A stretch of 13,661 bases of DNA from a bacterium (GCA_021157815.1 JAGGVT010000112.1:1-13661), one strand, 5' to 3'; positions 5,253-13,475 are shown, counted from the stretch's first letter. Translations and numbers: made by a program. Notes: generated by a model from the sequence alone, not told the origin.

Positions 5253-8200
5253 TTATTTATTCGCAAATGTGAGATATTTCTTCGCCAGGATTCCGTCAAC
5301 GAGCTCAGTTACTCCATTTAAAATACTATCCCAGTCGCCTGTAGCTCTGAACCAAAATCCCTTTTGCGTCTTATTGAGAGTCTTTCCCGATACGATGCAT
5401 TTCCCATTGTGCCACGGAAGAGGTGGCTCTCCCGCTTTAAAGATGATGTTGAATTTATGTTCATCCCGGTTGTAATGCGCCGCGCTGACGTAAATTTCAC
5501 GAAGGTGGATTTTTAATTTGACTGTTTCCAGAAGGCGTTTGGTTACTTCAGGCAGCTTTCCGAATCTATCCCTTAGTTCAGATTCAAGATTCGCAAGTTC
5601 CTCTTCGTTTTGAATTCTCCCGAGCCGCCTGTAGATATCAAGCCGTTCAGCAATCGCGGGGATGTATTTATCAGGCAAATGAGCGCTGAACGGGATATCG
5701 ATTGCGGGACCGGAAAAGGTCACATCCTTTATTTCATCATATCCTTCCTCTTTTTTAATTTCGAGGATTGTCTCATCAACCAGGTGGCAGTACATTTCAA
5801 GACCGACCTGTCCCACAAAACCATGCTGCTCGGGACCAAGTATGTTTCCCGCGCCTCTCAGTTCCAAATCCCGGCGCGCGATTTCATAACCCGCGCCAAG
5901 GTGGCTGAAAGTCGTGAGAGCCTCAAGGCGTTGACGGCCTATCGATGTCAGCTTACCCTCGGTTGGATAAAGAAAATAAGAGTATGCCTGTGCTGATGAC
6001 CGTCCAACCCGTCCACGCAGCTGATGAAGCTGCGCGAGTCCGAAATTCTGGGCGTTCTCAACAATTAGCGTGTTTACATTCGGAATATCAAGGCCATTTT
6101 CAATTATTGTTGTGCACAGCAGAATGTCATATTCGCCGGAGAGAAATTCGAGCATCGATTTCTCAAGTTTGCGTTTGTCCATTTGACCATGCCCAACAGT
6201 GATTCTGGCATCAGGAATAAGTTTCGTAAGGCGTTCGTAAACAGCCATTATCGTCTCAACCCTGTTGTAGAGATAATATATCTGGCCTTCGCGTTTGATT
6301 TCACGATTAATTGCATCCACGACCAGTTTTTCATTATAACGCCTTATGAACGTCTTGACAGGCAGCCTTCCCGGCGGGGGAGTGTCTATGAAAGATATGT
6401 CTCGCAAACCAACCAGCGACATGTAAAGCGTGCGTGGAATCGGTGTGGCGGTAAGCGTGAGAACATCAACATTCGTTTTGATAAACTTGATTCTTTCCTT
6501 GTGGCGAACTCCGAATTTCTGCTCCTCATCCACAATTAACAAACCGAGTTTAGCGAACACAATATCTTTGCTGAGGATTCGATGTGTTCCTATTATTATA
6601 TCAACTTTGCCTTTTGCCAGCTGTTCGATTATTACTTTCTGCTCCGCGCGGTTTTTGAATCGCGACAACATCTCGACTTTCACGGGCAGTTTGGCGAGTC
6701 TTCTTGAGAAAGTAAGGAAATGCTGCTGCGCGAGAACAGTTGTGGGACAAAGCAACGCGACCTGCCTGCCGTCCAGAACCGATTTCAAAGCGGCGCGAAC
6801 CGCCAGTTCGGTTTTACCGTAGCCAACCTCGCCGCATATAAGGCGATCCATCGGCTTGCCTGATTCCATGTCCTGTTTTACTTCCTTAATGCTTCGTTCC
6901 TGGCCGTCTGTTTCGATAAACTCGAAATCATCCTCTATTTCCCCTTGCCACGGTTGGTCAGGACTGAAAGCGTATCCTTCCAGCTTTGCCCGTTTGTGGT
7001 AGAGAAGAAGAAGTTCCTCCGCGATTTTTCGCAGCGCCTTTTTGATTTTCTGTTTGGTTCGCAGCCAGTCTGTTGTTCCGAGTTTGTGTATGGTCGGAGC
7101 GTTTCCCTCACCAGCGGAGTATTTGAAAATTTGGTCGAGTTGGTCTGTAGGTATAAATAATTTATCGCCATAGGCGTATTCCAGAAGGATATAATCGCGC
7201 GTAACACCGCTGACCGTGCTTCGTTCAATTCCCTTGAATATCCCAACGCCGTAATCCACATGGACGATATATTCACCCGAGTGAATCATCCTGAGTTCTT
7301 TTTGCGTGATTGATTTTCTTTTATGCCGTGTCAGCGGATGGATTTTGTTCGGGAAAAGTTCCTCATCGCCGATTATTCCGATTCCGGCGTCCGGCAGAAG
7401 AAATCCGCCAAAGAGTTCTCCGTAAATTATACTGACAGCATCGAGATCTTCTGAATAGTCCTGTTCAATCCGTTTCGCGCTTCTGGTTACAAGATAACCG
7501 CCCGGTTTGGGAAGTTGTTTCACAAGGTGTTTTATTCGATTTGGCAGTGAACCGAAGTCAAGCGAAATATCTATCGCGCGAATTGAAATGACACCCTTTT
7601 TCGGAGTTTCATCAGATGGCAGGAGAAAAGTCATACTATTATGTTCGCTGATTTTGTCGCGGATATTATTAACCTCAAGAAATGGCAGGTTGATTTGCGG
7701 TTGAACACTGCCTTCGTCAAATTTAACGCCATCCAGGTCGGTTTCAACCCAACTTTCAGGAATGGCTTCAGGTTCCTCATCAACAAGCGATGCGAGAACA
7801 TCAGCGCCGTCAAGAACAAGCAACCCATTTTCAGGGATGTAGTCAAGAAGCGAGTTCTTGTCGCGCTGCGCGAAATAGGAGTTGGTTAATTCATCCCATG
7901 CACCGGGAGATTCACCTCCGATATCCTCGAGTTTTTCCGGGCTAATTCCAGCTTCCTCTATTCGCTCACGATCATAAGATCTTGCCTCGAAACATGGTGA
8001 TATTCTCACAGATTGAATTGTTTCACTTGAGCGCTGGCTTGTTGGGTCGAATATACGGATGGATTCGAGTTCATCCCCAAAGAAATCGAGGCGAATCGGT
8101 GTTTCGTGCCCTACGGCAAACACATCGAGGATTCCGCCTCTTAATGCTACTTCGCCAGCGTAACGAACTGTTCTGACAACCTGATAACCGATTTCTCTTA

Positions 8201-8717
8201 ATCGCCGCAGTAAATCGTCAATATCCCATCGGGAGCCGATTTTAACGTTAACAAGCGCGGTTTTGAATCGTTTTGGGGATACGGTTGGGATTCGCAGCGC
8301 CTGGGATGTTGTTACAATTCTTGAATTTTCCTCATACAGCATTTTTTCCAGAACCTGGTAGCGATCGATAATCTGCTCGGAATCCTTGAGAGATTGAAAA
8401 TCGCGGCTGGTCGAATCATCCTCATGGAAATGATATATCCCGAGCTGTTCATCATCGCTCTTTCTATGCCATAACGCGTGAAATTCAAGATTACGCATCA
8501 TTGAAATAGCGTCATCTCTGGTTCGAGCGACATATACGACAGGCATATTCAATTCGACTGAAAGGGCGTGAATGTAGAGCGCTCCCAGAGAGCCGCAGAT
8601 ACCATCAATGTGAAAAGAGCGTTTACCCTTTTTTACACGCTTATGAACCTGTTTGAAATCATCAGATTCAATGAATGTCCGATATAATTCAGCCCAATTT
8701 TCCTTCCAGGAGCTCAT
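5253..8717 (-). CDS. mfd: Transcription-repair coupling factor Mfd
   Basis: At 1154 residues it matches full-length Mfd. The protein moves RNA polymerase stalled at DNA lesions and recruits UvrA for strand-specific excision repair. In order: a UvrB-homology N-terminal part (RYAGEVALRGGILDVF near 210), the RNA polymerase-interacting domain (HVDYGVGIFKGIERS... DYILLEYAYGDKLFIP), the linker with GYAFSPDQPWQ, and the RecG-like motor. Motor motifs are Walker A GEVGYGKTE (629-637), DEEQ (730-733), TATPIPRT (756-763) and QLRGRVGR (899-906), then the C-terminal TRCF domain. Walker A reads GEVGYGKTE where GDVG(F/Y)GKTE is usual, a conservative change. The start ATG overlaps the pth stop by one base (TAATG), implying translational coupling as the last gene of the operon. 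No strong Shine-Dalgarno is needed or seen. Confidence 0.99.
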   Translation of the reverse strand: MSSWKENWAELYRTFIESDDFKQVHKRVKKGKRSFHIDGICGSLGALYIHALSVELNMPVVYVARTRDDAISMMRNLEFHALWHRKSDDEQLGIYHFHEDDSTSRDFQSLKDSEQIIDRYQVLEKMLYEENSRIVTTSQALRIPTVSPKRFKTALVNVKIGSRWDIDDLLRRLREIGYQVVRTVRYAGEVALRGGILDVFAVGHETPIRLDFFGDELESIRIFDPTSQRSSETIQSVRISPCFEARSYDRERIEEAGISPEKLEDIGGESPGAWDELTNSYFAQRDKNSLLDYIPENGLLVLDGADVLASLVDEEPEAIPESWVETDLDGVKFDEGSVQPQINLPFLEVNNIRDKISEHNSMTFLLPSDETPKKGVISIRAIDISLDFGSLPNRIKHLVKQLPKPGGYLVTRSAKRIEQDYSEDLDAVSIIYGELFGGFLLPDAGIGIIGDEELFPNKIHPLTRHKRKSITQKELRMIHSGEYIVHVDYGVGIFKGIERSTVSGVTRDYILLEYAYGDKLFIPTDQLDQIFKYSAGEGNAPTIHKLGTTDWLRTKQKIKKALRKIAEELLLLYHKRAKLEGYAFSPDQPWQGEIEDDFEFIETDGQERSIKEVKQDMESGKPMDRLICGEVGYGKTELAVRAALKSVLDGRQVALLCPTTVLAQQHFLTFSRRLAKLPVKVEMLSRFKNRAEQKVIIEQLAKGKVDIIIGTHRILSKDIVFAKLGLLIVDEEQKFGVRHKERIKFIKTNVDVLTLTATPIPRTLYMSLVGLRDISFIDTPPPGRLPVKTFIRRYNEKLVVDAINREIKREGQIYYLYNRVETIMAVYERLTKLIPDARITVGHGQMDKRKLEKSMLEFLSGEYDILLCTTIIENGLDIPNVNTLIVENAQNFGLAQLHQLRGRVGRSSAQAYSYFLYPTEGKLTSIGRQRLEALTTFSHLGAGYEIARRDLELRGAGNILGPEQHGFVGQVGLEMYCHLVDETILEIKKEEGYDEIKDVTFSGPAIDIPFSAHLPDKYIPAIAERLDIYRRLGRIQNEEELANLESELRDRFGKLPEVTKRLLETVKLKIHLREIYVSAAHYNRDEHKFNIIFKAGEPPLPWHNGKCIVSGKTLNKTQKGFWFRATGDWDSILNGVTELVDGILAKKYLTFANK

Positions 8718-9352
8718 TATTCCGTTTCGTCTTTTTCATCCTCTTGAAATGGGTAATCGGCAATATCCCTGCGATTAAATGTATTCATTGCGGAGTCGAA
8801 TCCGTTGTCGAGTATTTCCATCATCGATTTAACAGCAATACCCACCGCATTTTCGACTCTTTGGGCGTCCAGTCCTGAAAATGGTGTAAGGACATAATCA
8901 GCGCCATCCGCATCTCCTTTGCCTCCTATTCCAATCCTGATGCGCCTTATTTCCTCACTGCGAAATGAATCCATTATTGACTGCATGCCCTTATGTCCCG
9001 CGGAACCGCCTGAATTTGCGAGCCGAATCCGCCCCGGTGGAAGGTCCATATCATCATAAATCACGATAACATCATCCGCTGGATATTTGCGTGACAGCCA
9101 TTTGACAGACTGTCCACTGAGATTCATATACGTTTGAGGTTTTACCAGGGCTATTTCGTGTGAATTAAGCTTATCCTGCAATACAAGCGAGCCAAGCTGC
9201 TTTGTGAACTTCTTGCGATTGAAATGCTCAGACGCGAAAGCATCCAGAACGCGGAATCCGACATTATGCTTTGTGCGTTCATATTCCATTCCCGGATTGC
9301 CCAGTCCGGCGAAGATTAAGTCAATTTGCTTTTTCCTGATAAAAAAGACCAT
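8717..9352 (-). CDS. pth: Peptidyl-tRNA hydrolase
   Basis: Cytosolic enzyme that releases peptides from peptidyl-tRNAs dropped by ribosomes, recycling tRNA. Family motifs: GLGNPG (16-21), catalytic H29 in TKHNVGF, KPQTYMN (71-77), the catalytic aspartate D100 in YDDMDLPPG, GSAGHKG (116-122) and RIRIGIG (137-143). The 211-residue length is slightly above average because of a basic start (MVFFIRKKQ) and an acidic tail (PFQEDEKDETE). K121 is at the position of E. coli N114, a common variation. Start is the first ATG, with a weak GAGA site 7 nt upstream. A 162-bp gap separates it from rplY, and its stop overlaps the mfd start by one base. The rplY-pth pairing is a conserved bacterial arrangement. 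Confidence 0.98.
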   Translation of the reverse strand: MVFFIRKKQIDLIFAGLGNPGMEYERTKHNVGFRVLDAFASEHFNRKKFTKQLGSLVLQDKLNSHEIALVKPQTYMNLSGQSVKWLSRKYPADDVIVIYDDMDLPPGRIRLANSGGSAGHKGMQSIMDSFRSEEIRRIRIGIGGKGDADGADYVLTPFSGLDAQRVENAVGIAVKSMMEILDNGFDSAMNTFNRRDIADYPFQEDEKDETE

Positions 9353-9400
9353 TAGTTTCTCAGATTAATTCCGGTATTACTTCTGATTGAAATGCCCAAC

Positions 9401-9424
9401 GCCCCGGCGGGTAAATCCGGGGGG
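9401..9424. other. GC-rich hairpin in the rplY-pth spacer
   Basis: CCCCGG (9402-9407) pairs with CCGGGG (9417-9422) across a 9-nt loop. There is no T-run on the minus strand after it, so it is not a standard terminator; it could slow or process the operon mRNA between rplY and pth. Confidence 0.6.
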
Positions 9425-9465
9425 TGTGCATCGTTAATATGGTTTTCGGAAGGATAATGAATCCT

Positions 9466-9507
9466 CCTGGGATTTAAACCCTGGGATGTAAATCCTGGGG
9501 TTCAAAA
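9466..9507. repeat. Three tandem 14-bp units in the rplY-pth spacer
   Basis: CCTGGGATTTAAAC (9466-9479), CCTGGGATGTAAAT (9480-9493) and CCTGGGGTTCAAAA (9494-9507) are diverged tandem copies. They sit directly after the rplY stop codon on the operon transcript. Confidence 0.8.
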
Positions 9508-9514
9508 TACCTGC

Positions 9515-10249
9515 CTACTTCTTTTTCTTCTTTCCGTCATCTTCATGTTTCTTCTTCTTATCATCATCTTCATGTTTTTTATCCTTCTCAGCGCTCTCAT
9601 CGCCCTCAGCACCCTCAGCAGGCTCAGCGCCTTCTTCGCCCTCAACGCCTTCCTCGAGTTCTTCGGCGACAGGCTCTTCAATAACTTTCGGAACTTCGAT
9701 TGAAAAGATAAGCAGTCCGGGGTCTGTTACAATTTTAACATCCTCGTTATCCCACGGGATTTCACCGACATGCAAACCTTCTGTAAGTTCGAATGGTGTG
9801 ATGTCAATCTCAATAACATCCGGTACATTTCTCGGGAAAGACTCCACATCCAGATAATCATGGTGTTTCATAAGGATACCACCGGCTTTTTCGCCTTCAG
9901 CTTTTCCGATGAACCTGATCGGGACTTCAAACAAGGCTGTAACGCCGCGAGCGAGCCGAATAAGGTCAACATGAAGGAGATTGCCTCTGGCTGGATGGCG
10001 TTGCACCTCGCCGACTTTGACCAGATCCGGTTCTTCTGTGTTGTCGTCCAGAACAAGGTCTAGAATCATGTTCCTTGAGCCGGAAACGTTGAACAACTTC
10101 TGCCAGATTTTCTCATTAAGGGCAAGAGGAATAGTTTCTCCTTCACCGCCGTAAAGAACGGATGGGATAAAGCCTTTTGCGCGCCAGGCTTTCTTTTCCG
10201 GTTTTGAGATATCCGGTCGTGTTTGCGCATTCATTTTGTGTAGTTCCAT
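9515..10249 (-). CDS. rplY: 50S ribosomal protein L25, long Ctc/TL5 form
   Basis: Binds 5S rRNA in the large ribosomal subunit. Residues 1-96 are the L25 domain, with IPSVLYGG (28-35) and the signature EVQRHPARGNLLHVDLIRL (81-99). Residues 100-188 are the second beta domain typical of the CTC/TL5 form, with DVESFPRNVPDVIEIDI (134-150). The tail from about 190 is low complexity: Glu/Ala/Gly rich, then two KKHEDD-type blocks ending in five lysines. It is longer than usual and probably disordered. A ribosome site AGGA lies 7 nt before the ATG (10257-10260 on the plus strand). It follows glmU by about 30 bp in the same operon; in Firmicutes prs often lies between the two, but here it does not. 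Confidence 0.97.
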   Translation of the reverse strand: MELHKMNAQTRPDISKPEKKAWRAKGFIPSVLYGGEGETIPLALNEKIWQKLFNVSGSRNMILDLVLDDNTEEPDLVKVGEVQRHPARGNLLHVDLIRLARGVTALFEVPIRFIGKAEGEKAGGILMKHHDYLDVESFPRNVPDVIEIDITPFELTEGLHVGEIPWDNEDVKIVTDPGLLIFSIEVPKVIEEPVAEELEEGVEGEEGAEPAEGAEGDESAEKDKKHEDDDKKKKHEDDGKKKKK

Positions 10250-10279
10250 TTTTCTGTCCTGAATCCTCTAATTCCTGAG

Positions 10280-11689
10280 TTATTTTTCGGATTTGGGTTT
10301 CTTTACTGCTTTACGGACAACTCTCGCCGGTACGCCCATTGCTGTTTGTCCGGGAGGGACGTCACGAGTAATCACACTTCCAGCGCCAGTCAGTGTATTG
10401 GCGCCTATTTTTATCGGCGCTACCAATATACTGTCCGAACCGATGAAAGCGTTATCGCCGATAAATGTCTTGTGTTTGTATGTGCCGTCATAATTGCATG
10501 TGATAGTGCCGGCTCCGATATTCACTTTCTTCCCCAAAGTGGCATCGCCGATGTAACTCAAATGATTTACTTTCGAATTTTCCCCGATAACCGACTTCTT
10601 AACCTCACAGAAATTTCCGACCCTTGAGCCTTTCTTTAGATGAGCGTCCGGTCTTAGATGGCTGAATGGGCCTACAACGCATCCGGCATCAATACGGGCT
10701 TCCTCAAGTGATGATATCCTTACCTTTACATTAGCAGCAATTTTTGAATCGGTAATGGTTGTCATCGGCCCAATCTCGGAATCCTTTCCGATGGTGGTTT
10801 TTCCCATGATATAAGTATCAGGATAAATTGTAACATCACGCGCGATTTTGACGCCATGTTCAATGTATGTTCGCCGCGGGTCGATAATCGAAACGCCTTT
10901 GTTCATCAATTCATTCAGTATTCGATGCTGAATAACTGATGATGCGTCCGCGATATCGGCGAGATTATTCGGCATGACCAGAAATGAATCATCCTCTGCG
11001 GTGTAAACCTCAACGTCGAGTTTATCCTTTACCATGAGTCCGGGAATGTCCGTCAGATACAATTCCTTCTGTTTGTTTTTCGAATTTATCCTGTCGAGAT
11101 ATCCAAACAGCGTTTTCTTTTCAAAACCGTACAGCCCGACATTCACCCACTCGATATGCTTCTCATCCCGCTTTAAATCGGATGACTCACGAATCGCTTC
11201 AAAATTGTCCGATTCATCGAAAATGATCCTGCCCAATCCTCCTGGATTCGGTGTCCAGTCGCATGATACAACCGTGTTGCAGTTGCGCTTTCCAAGCAGT
11301 GCCACGACGCTTTTAACAGCTTTTGGAGTGAGCAAGGGAGAATCGCCATTTATTACAAGTATGTGAGAGACATCTTTGGGGATTGAATCGCGCGCGATTA
11401 AAACCGCGTGTCCTGTTCCCGACTGTGGTTTCTGAAGTACGAATTTCTCATCCGGGAATGTTTTTTGAACCATCTCCGCGCGATATCCAACCACAACAAG
11501 CCTGCGAGTGATTCCCGCTTTCTCAATGGCATCGAGAACATACCATCCCATAGGTTTGCCCATTACGGAATGCAGCACCTTGGGAGTGTCGCTTTTCATG
11601 CGAGTCCCCTTGCCGGCCATTAAAACCAGCGCGAGAATTTTCTTTTTATTTATCGATTTGCTTTTCGCCAATTTCCTTTTCCTTACCAC
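10280..11689 (-). CDS. glmU: Bifunctional GlmU: GlcNAc-1-P uridyltransferase / GlcN-1-P acetyltransferase
   Basis: Makes UDP-GlcNAc for peptidoglycan and surface glycans. The uridyltransferase domain shows MAGKGTRM (24-31), TPKVLH (35-40), SGTGHAV (90-96), D116 in NGDSPLL and the metal residue N241. The left-handed beta-helix acetyltransferase domain shows RPDAHLKKG (346-354), catalytic H376 in [19 protein letters not shown] (392-402) and MGVPARVV (451-458). M24 replaces the first alanine of the canonical LAAGxGTRM. The longest frame starts with GTG at 11689, overlapping the pdxS stop by 7 nt but without a good ribosome site. TTG at 11671 has AAGGA 8 nt upstream and may be the true start, removing six basic residues. 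The tight overlap indicates coupling to pdxS. Both ends carry Lys-rich extensions. At 469 residues it is close to normal length. Confidence 0.98.
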   Translation of the reverse strand: MVRKRKLAKSKSINKKKILALVLMAGKGTRMKSDTPKVLHSVMGKPMGWYVLDAIEKAGITRRLVVVGYRAEMVQKTFPDEKFVLQKPQSGTGHAVLIARDSIPKDVSHILVINGDSPLLTPKAVKSVVALLGKRNCNTVVSCDWTPNPGGLGRIIFDESDNFEAIRESSDLKRDEKHIEWVNVGLYGFEKKTLFGYLDRINSKNKQKELYLTDIPGLMVKDKLDVEVYTAEDDSFLVMPNNLADIADASSVIQHRILNELMNKGVSIIDPRRTYIEHGVKIARDVTIYPDTYIMGKTTIGKDSEIGPMTTITDSKIAANVKVRISSLEEARIDAGCVVGPFSHLRPDAHLKKGSRVGNFCEVKKSVIGENSKVNHLSYIGDATLGKKVNIGAGTITCNYDGTYKHKTFIGDNAFIGSDSILVAPIKIGANTLTGAGSVITRDVPPGQTAMGVPARVVRKAVKKPKSEK

Positions 11690-12567
11690 CCGCGATTCTG
11701 CATCATCTGTTCTTCCGGTATTTCCCTGATATCCAATCCGACCATCGCTTTTGCCAGTCCTGTTGACAATTCCGCGAGTTTTTCCGGCTTATCGAAGAAT
11801 GTAGTTGCCTGGACAATCGCGTCCGCTCGCGCTGCCGGGTCCTCGCTTTTGAAGATTCCGCTTCCGACAAAAACGGTCTCAGCTCCAAGTTGGCGCATCA
11901 ACGCTGCATCTGCGGGAGTCGCGACTCCACCCGCCGCGAAATTGGGAACCGGAAGTTTGCCGTGCTTGTGGACATAAACGACCAAATCATACGGTGCCCC
12001 CAGTTCTTTCGCTTCGTGCATCAATTCGCCCTCATCGCACATTTTAAGGCGACGCATCTGTTCGGTGATCATTCGCATGTGGCGAACCGCCTCGACAATA
12101 TTTCCCGATCCCGCCTCGCCTTTCGTGCGAATCAAAGCCGCGCCCTCGCCGATTCTCCTCAGAGCCTCGCCGAGATTAACCGCTCCGCAAACAAAAGGCA
12201 CTTTGAAATCGTGTTTGTCGATATGATTCTTCTCATCGGCTGGCGTGAGCACCTCGCTTTCATCGATGAAATCAACGCCTATCGCCTCGAGAATCTGCGC
12301 TTCCACAAAATGCCCGATTCGCGCTTTCGCCATTACGGGAATGCTGACCGTTTTTTGGATATCCTTGATAATCTTGATATCCGCCATTCTGGCAACGCCG
12401 CCGTCACGGCGTATGTCGGATGGAACCCGTTCAAGCGCCATTACAGCACACGCGCCGGCTTTCTCGGCAATCGCAGCCTGCTCGACGTTCGTGACATCCA
12501 TAATCACCCCGCCTTTAAGCATCTCGGCAAGTCCCACTTTTAACTTATAAGAACCGGTTATACGCAT
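11683..12567 (-). CDS. pdxS: Pyridoxal 5'-phosphate synthase subunit PdxS
   Basis: Builds pyridoxal 5'-phosphate from ribose 5-phosphate, glyceraldehyde 3-phosphate and ammonia supplied by the glutaminase PdxT. With the start at 12567 the protein is 294 residues, as expected. Visible marks are D24 in [10 protein letters not shown]81 (Schiff-base lysine) in [17 protein letters not shown]149 in [10 protein letters not shown], and [12 protein letters not shown] followed by [13 protein letters not shown]. The frame is open to 12666, but the extra 33 residues are nonhomologous, and the mapped promoter lies inside them, so they cannot be translated from that transcript. GGTGG lies 5 nt before the chosen ATG. 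No pdxT is present in the window, so the glutaminase must be encoded elsewhere. It is the first gene of the operon and overlaps glmU by 7 nt. Confidence 0.97.
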   Translation of the reverse strand: MRITGSYKLKVGLAEMLKGGVIMDVTNVEQAAIAEKAGACAVMALERVPSDIRRDGGVARMADIKIIKDIQKTVSIPVMAKARIGHFVEAQILEAIGVDFIDESEVLTPADEKNHIDKHDFKVPFVCGAVNLGEALRRIGEGAALIRTKGEAGSGNIVEAVRHMRMITEQMRRLKMCDEGELMHEAKELGAPYDLVVYVHKHGKLPVPNFAAGGVATPADAALMRQLGAETVFVGSGIFKSEDPAARADAIVQATTFFDKPEKLAELSTGLAKAMVGLDIREIPEEQMMQNRGW

Positions 12568-12599
12568 CGTAACCACCAATCCCAAAAATGATAGATATA

Positions 12600-12620
12600 C
12601 CCGCCAATAAAAACGGCGGG
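12600..12620 (-). promoter_or_regulatory. Hairpin at the 5' end of the pdxS operon leader
   Basis: On the minus strand CCCGCC (12620-12615) pairs with GGCGGG (12605-12600) around a 9-nt loop. It begins a few bases after the predicted transcription start (about 12627) and lies 32 bp before the pdxS ATG. No U-run follows, so a role in RNA stability is more likely than attenuation. Confidence 0.55.
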
Positions 12621-12633
12621 ATACAAACAGGAA

Positions 12634-12662
12634 ATTATAATGCCACAGCGTCGATTTTGCAA
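12634..12662 (-). promoter_or_regulatory. Sigma70-type promoter of the pdxS-glmU-rplY-pth-mfd operon
   Basis: On the minus strand TTGCAA (12662-12657), a 17-bp spacer and a perfect TATAAT (12639-12634). Transcription should begin near 12627, giving a leader of about 60 nt. Confidence 0.85.
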
Positions 12663-12675
12663 ACAAAAAAAAGCG

Positions 12676-12715
12676 GTTAGAAGGTTAGCAGGTTAGCAGG
12701 TTAACAAGTTAGCAG
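12676..12715 (+). repeat. Octamer array E: five units near the operon promoter
   Basis: GTTAGAAG, GTTAGCAG, GTTAGCAG, GTTAACAA, GTTAGCAG, then a broken GTTGAG. It is the same family as arrays A-D but more than 11 kb away, starting 13 bp upstream of the pdxS operon -35 box. The following stretch to 12874 contains no gene. Confidence 0.92.
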
Positions 12716-12824
12716 GTTGAGTATAGAAGAAATCATTTGACCCTGGAGGCGCTGGTCTCTGAACGGCACCTGAACAGGCTTACTAAAAATCAGAGGGATA
12801 ACAAAACTGACATTACTTTATCAT

Positions 12825-12867
12825 TATAATTTTTTTCTACATTTTAACTCGTCGAATCTGATATAAT
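12825..12867 (+). promoter_or_regulatory. Possible promoter(s) of the toxin-antitoxin pair
   Basis: Two TATAAT boxes occur at 12825-12830 and 12862-12867 in an AT-rich stretch. Neither has a good -35 at normal spacing. The second would place the transcript start at or next to the ATG (12875), meaning a leaderless mRNA; the first would give a leader of about 38 nt. No Shine-Dalgarno is visible before the antitoxin start. Confidence 0.4.
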
Positions 12868-12874
12868 AATTGAT

Positions 12875-13114
12875 ATGAGAACTAAACCGAAAAGCAAACG
12901 ACGAAAGGCTGAGATCGTACTTCGTGATGGGAAGCCATCTGCTGTAATACTTGATATTGATGAGTATCAGAGCATTCTAGAGCGTCTTGAGGATATTGAG
13001 GATATTGAGATGCTTAAATCCATGCGTGAAAAGTCTTTGAAATTCCGCAGTTTAGAGGATTTTTTAGAGGAGCACGAATCTGATGTACAAGGTTCTAATC
13101 GAACGCGCCGCTGA
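12875..13114 (+). CDS. Phd/YefM-like antitoxin of a type II toxin-antitoxin system
   Basis: A 79-residue protein with a basic, Lys/Arg-rich N-terminus (MRTKPKSKRRKAEIVL). The family core is DGKPSAVILDIDEYQSILER (18-37), followed by an acidic helix LEDIEDIEMLKSM and LKFRSLEDFLEEHESD, the part expected to wrap the toxin. The order antitoxin-toxin and the 32-nt overlap with the RelE-like gene support the assignment. In such systems the N-terminal domain binds the operon's own promoter, and the C-terminal part neutralises the toxin. The first part of the Phd fold is shorter and more basic than in textbook Phd/YefM, as in several antitoxins paired with this toxin type. Confidence 0.82.
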   Translation: MRTKPKSKRRKAEIVLRDGKPSAVILDIDEYQSILERLEDIEDIEMLKSMREKSLKFRSLEDFLEEHESDVQGSNRTRR

Positions 13115-13337
13115 ACGGGAACTCAAACGGCTTGAGAGGACTGCTTTCGATAGGATAATCCCCGCCATAAAGAAACTCAAAGCAAACCCCAGACCTCGTG
13201 GTTGTAATAAAATAACTGGCTCAAAAAGTGATTGGAGAATTCGGGTTGGTGAATACAGGGTGATCTACGAGATAGATGAGAAAGCATCAGAAGTCAAAAT
13301 TATGCGTGTGAGCCATCGCAAAGATGCTTATAAATAG
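13083..13337 (+). CDS. RelE/ParE-superfamily toxin
   Basis: An 84-residue basic protein starting MYKVLIERAAERELKRLER, then a two-helix region, a PRPRG turn (37-40) and the characteristic WRIRVGEYRVIYEID core (51-65), ending with VKIMRVSHRKDAYK. H78, R79 and K80 at the end match the 'xHRKxxY' terminus of RelE-type mRNA interferases, so ribosome-dependent mRNA cleavage is more likely than ParE gyrase poisoning (inference). AGAGGAG (13066-13072) 10 nt before ATG supports the start inside the antitoxin gene. The pair is intact, with no frameshift or loss of the C-terminal residues. Confidence 0.9.
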   Translation: MYKVLIERAAERELKRLERTAFDRIIPAIKKLKANPRPRGCNKITGSKSDWRIRVGEYRVIYEIDEKASEVKIMRVSHRKDAYK

Positions 13338-13378
13338 AGAACCTGTTTGGCGCCCTGCATTTGAAATCAAAACAGCGG

Positions 13379-13475
13379 GTGCCGCCCACACATCACGTCT
13401 TTTTGTGATTTGTGGGTGAAATGCGTAACTTCGCAGCAAACACCCATAAAGCCGGGACGGCTGTATGGGCGGCAC
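13379..13475. repeat. Composite palindromic element downstream of the toxin gene
   Basis: Outer 10-bp inverted repeats GTGCCGCCCA (13379-13388) and TGGGCGGCAC (13466-13475) enclose two hairpins. One pairs 13385-13396 with 13405-13416 (11 of 12 bp, T-rich 8-nt loop). The other pairs CCCATA-A-AGCC (13443-13453) with GGCT-G-TATGGG (13459-13469). There is no ORF. It is likely a REP/MITE-type intergenic repeat; it could also end toxin transcripts, but lacks a trailing T-run. No gene is seen in 13338-13574. Confidence 0.65.

Noticed and set aside
4645-5272. Short ORFs in the cytochrome-mfd gap
   Set aside because: They run through REP palindromes and the MITE, lack ribosome sites and show no recognisable domains.
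7641-7889. Plus-strand ORFs opposite mfd and other minus-strand genes
   Set aside because: They are antisense shadows of well-conserved proteins with no independent evidence.
12568-12666. N-terminal extension of PdxS
   Set aside because: It contains the promoter and a leader hairpin, and PdxS homologues start at [12 protein letters not shown].
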